Source: Cupriavidus necator N-1
GTDB taxonomy: Bacteria > Pseudomonadota > Gammaproteobacteria > Burkholderiales > Burkholderiaceae
Length of the DNA stretch: 64,000 bases
Assembly: GCF_000219215.1 (NCBI RefSeq)
Contig: NC_015726.1
Location: 1,860,001 to 1,924,000 of the forward strand
Direction: 5' to 3'
Made by a program: the position numbers and the translations under genes. Shown in pieces: positions 63,513-64,000 of this stretch (the first letter of the stretch is position 1; the number at the start of each line of letters is the position of its first letter). The notes under the pieces are model-generated. The model had not been told where the DNA came from. It made no database searches and saw only the letters and a program-made list of their open reading frames with translations.

Positions 63513-63614
63513 TCAGCCGTTGCCCGGGATCACGGCCGGCCTGTGCCGGCCGTCGATGCGCCGGGCGGCAAGCCGGGCCGATGGTGCTTGTCTTGCAAAT
63601 GGGGCGGTGGTCAT
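63513..63614 (-). CDS. Possible 33-residue leader peptide before mrpAB
   Basis: A short frame with AGAGGA 8 bp before ATG ends in TGA 9 bp before the mrpAB start. It reads MTTAPFARQAPSARLAARRI and ends HRPAVIPGNG: basic and proline/alanine-rich, not membrane-like. Within it lies a 9-bp stem at 63532-63553. The arrangement suits translational coupling or an attenuation-type leader, but the frame may be chance in GC-rich DNA. Confidence 0.3.
   Translation of the reverse strand: MTTAPFARQAPSARLAARRIDGRHRPAVIPGNG
63532..63553. repeat. Strong palindrome upstream of mrpAB
   Basis: ACGGCCGGC-CTGT-GCCGGCCGT, a perfect 9-bp stem with a 4-base loop, 29 bp before the mrpAB start. It has no T-run on either side, so it is not a normal terminator. 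It could affect translation of the antiporter operon. Confidence 0.6.
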
Positions 63615-63825
63615 GGGCCAGGTCCTCTATGCGGGCAGTCTTGCCCCCTACTTTCCGGATTCTGCCGGCATTGCGCAAGTCATGCTTGCCTTATTACGCG
63701 GCGCACGAAAGAATTCATCGCTTTGCTGGAAGAATCTGAATACGCGCGGCGATGGCGCGTGCTGCGCAGCAGCGAGGGCGCGTAGTACCCGTACCCTTCG
63801 ACAATGCATGGCTGACAGGACACCC

Positions 63826-64000
63826 ATGAAGCGGCCTTTGTTCCTTGCGATGGCAGTGATACTCGCGTTTGCCGCGGCCGTCTTGCCGATTGCGGCCAGC
63901 ATGCGCGTGGCCGAAGAGGAGGTCGCCCGGCGCGAGGTGGCGCAACTGCAGATGTTTGCCAATGCTGCCGTCGCCCGCATGGAGATGGTCATGGCAGACG
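63826..64000 (+). CDS. N-terminus of a membrane signalling protein (cut by window edge)
   Basis: Fifty-eight codons visible, AGGA before the ATG. The start MKRPLFLAMAVILAFAAAVL is a membrane anchor or uncleaved signal; the following VAEEEVARREVAQLQMFANA is the helical entry to a periplasmic sensor domain, in style like CSS-motif EAL phosphodiesterases or histidine kinases. The catalytic part lies beyond the window, so the class cannot be decided. Confidence 0.55.
   Translation, partial: MKRPLFLAMAVILAFAAAVLPIAASMRVAEEEVARREVAQLQMFANAAVARMEMVMAD

Overview
The window looks like the chromosome of a GC-rich beta-proteobacterium of the Burkholderiaceae, most like Cupriavidus or Ralstonia. This rests on several Bug-type periplasmic receptors, a class I polyhydroxyalkanoate (PHA) synthase cluster with phasin and depolymerase, a trimeric porin of the beta-proteobacterial type, a group 2 Mrp antiporter with fused AB subunit, and the integrase/KfrA/H-NS mobile module common in that family. 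The genus is inferred from protein style only. No rRNA, tRNA or CRISPR array was seen.

1-9201, catabolic loci. An amidase / Bug receptor / class II aldolase operon runs leftward from a divergent LysR gene. A second leftward set encodes a polar amino acid ABC importer and a DAO-type FAD oxidoreductase, divergent from an IclR regulator with a 17-bp palindrome in front of it.

9202-29207, accessory region full of insertions and wreckage. It holds a 1137-residue zinc-ribbon/class III cyclase/ATPase, an orphan BluB, a tyrosine recombinase divergent from KfrA plus a polyproline H-NS-like protein, two lipoproteins, an ECF sigma/anti-sigma/secreted-peptide operon, an IS605-type element that splits a VOC gene and can be bounded to the base, a membrane/2Fe-2S/cyclase fusion, and a Tat metallophosphatase with a cupredoxin. 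From 26376 to about 28840 lies a run of gene remnants: DUF3141, a YeiH-like protein, a histidine kinase, an AspT-type antiporter fused to D-lactate dehydrogenase, and a LysR.

29358-44623, acyl and keto-acid metabolism. An operon of quinone oxidoreductase, TauD-type dioxygenase and acyl-CoA ligase ends at a strong terminator. A Bug receptor, a DsbA-type protein, a DUF1289 protein and a beta-keto acid cleavage enzyme (BKACE) face an AraC regulator. A second AraC regulator precedes acyl-CoA dehydrogenase, MaoC hydratase, PHA synthase, phasin and PHA depolymerase.

44762-64000. Porin, small hydrolase and MFS transporter come first; the MFS gene carries a 77-bp promoter/operator block nearly duplicating the one in the BKACE/AraC gap. 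Next is a tightly coupled five-gene operon of unassigned function (GNAT-like, E1/ThiF-like, polytopic membrane protein, GNAT-like, nitroreductase-like), the best candidate here for an undescribed system. Then come a cyclase-family protein with a changed metal motif, a di-haem lipoprotein, a methyltransferase, the Mrp operon and the start of a membrane signalling gene cut by the window edge.
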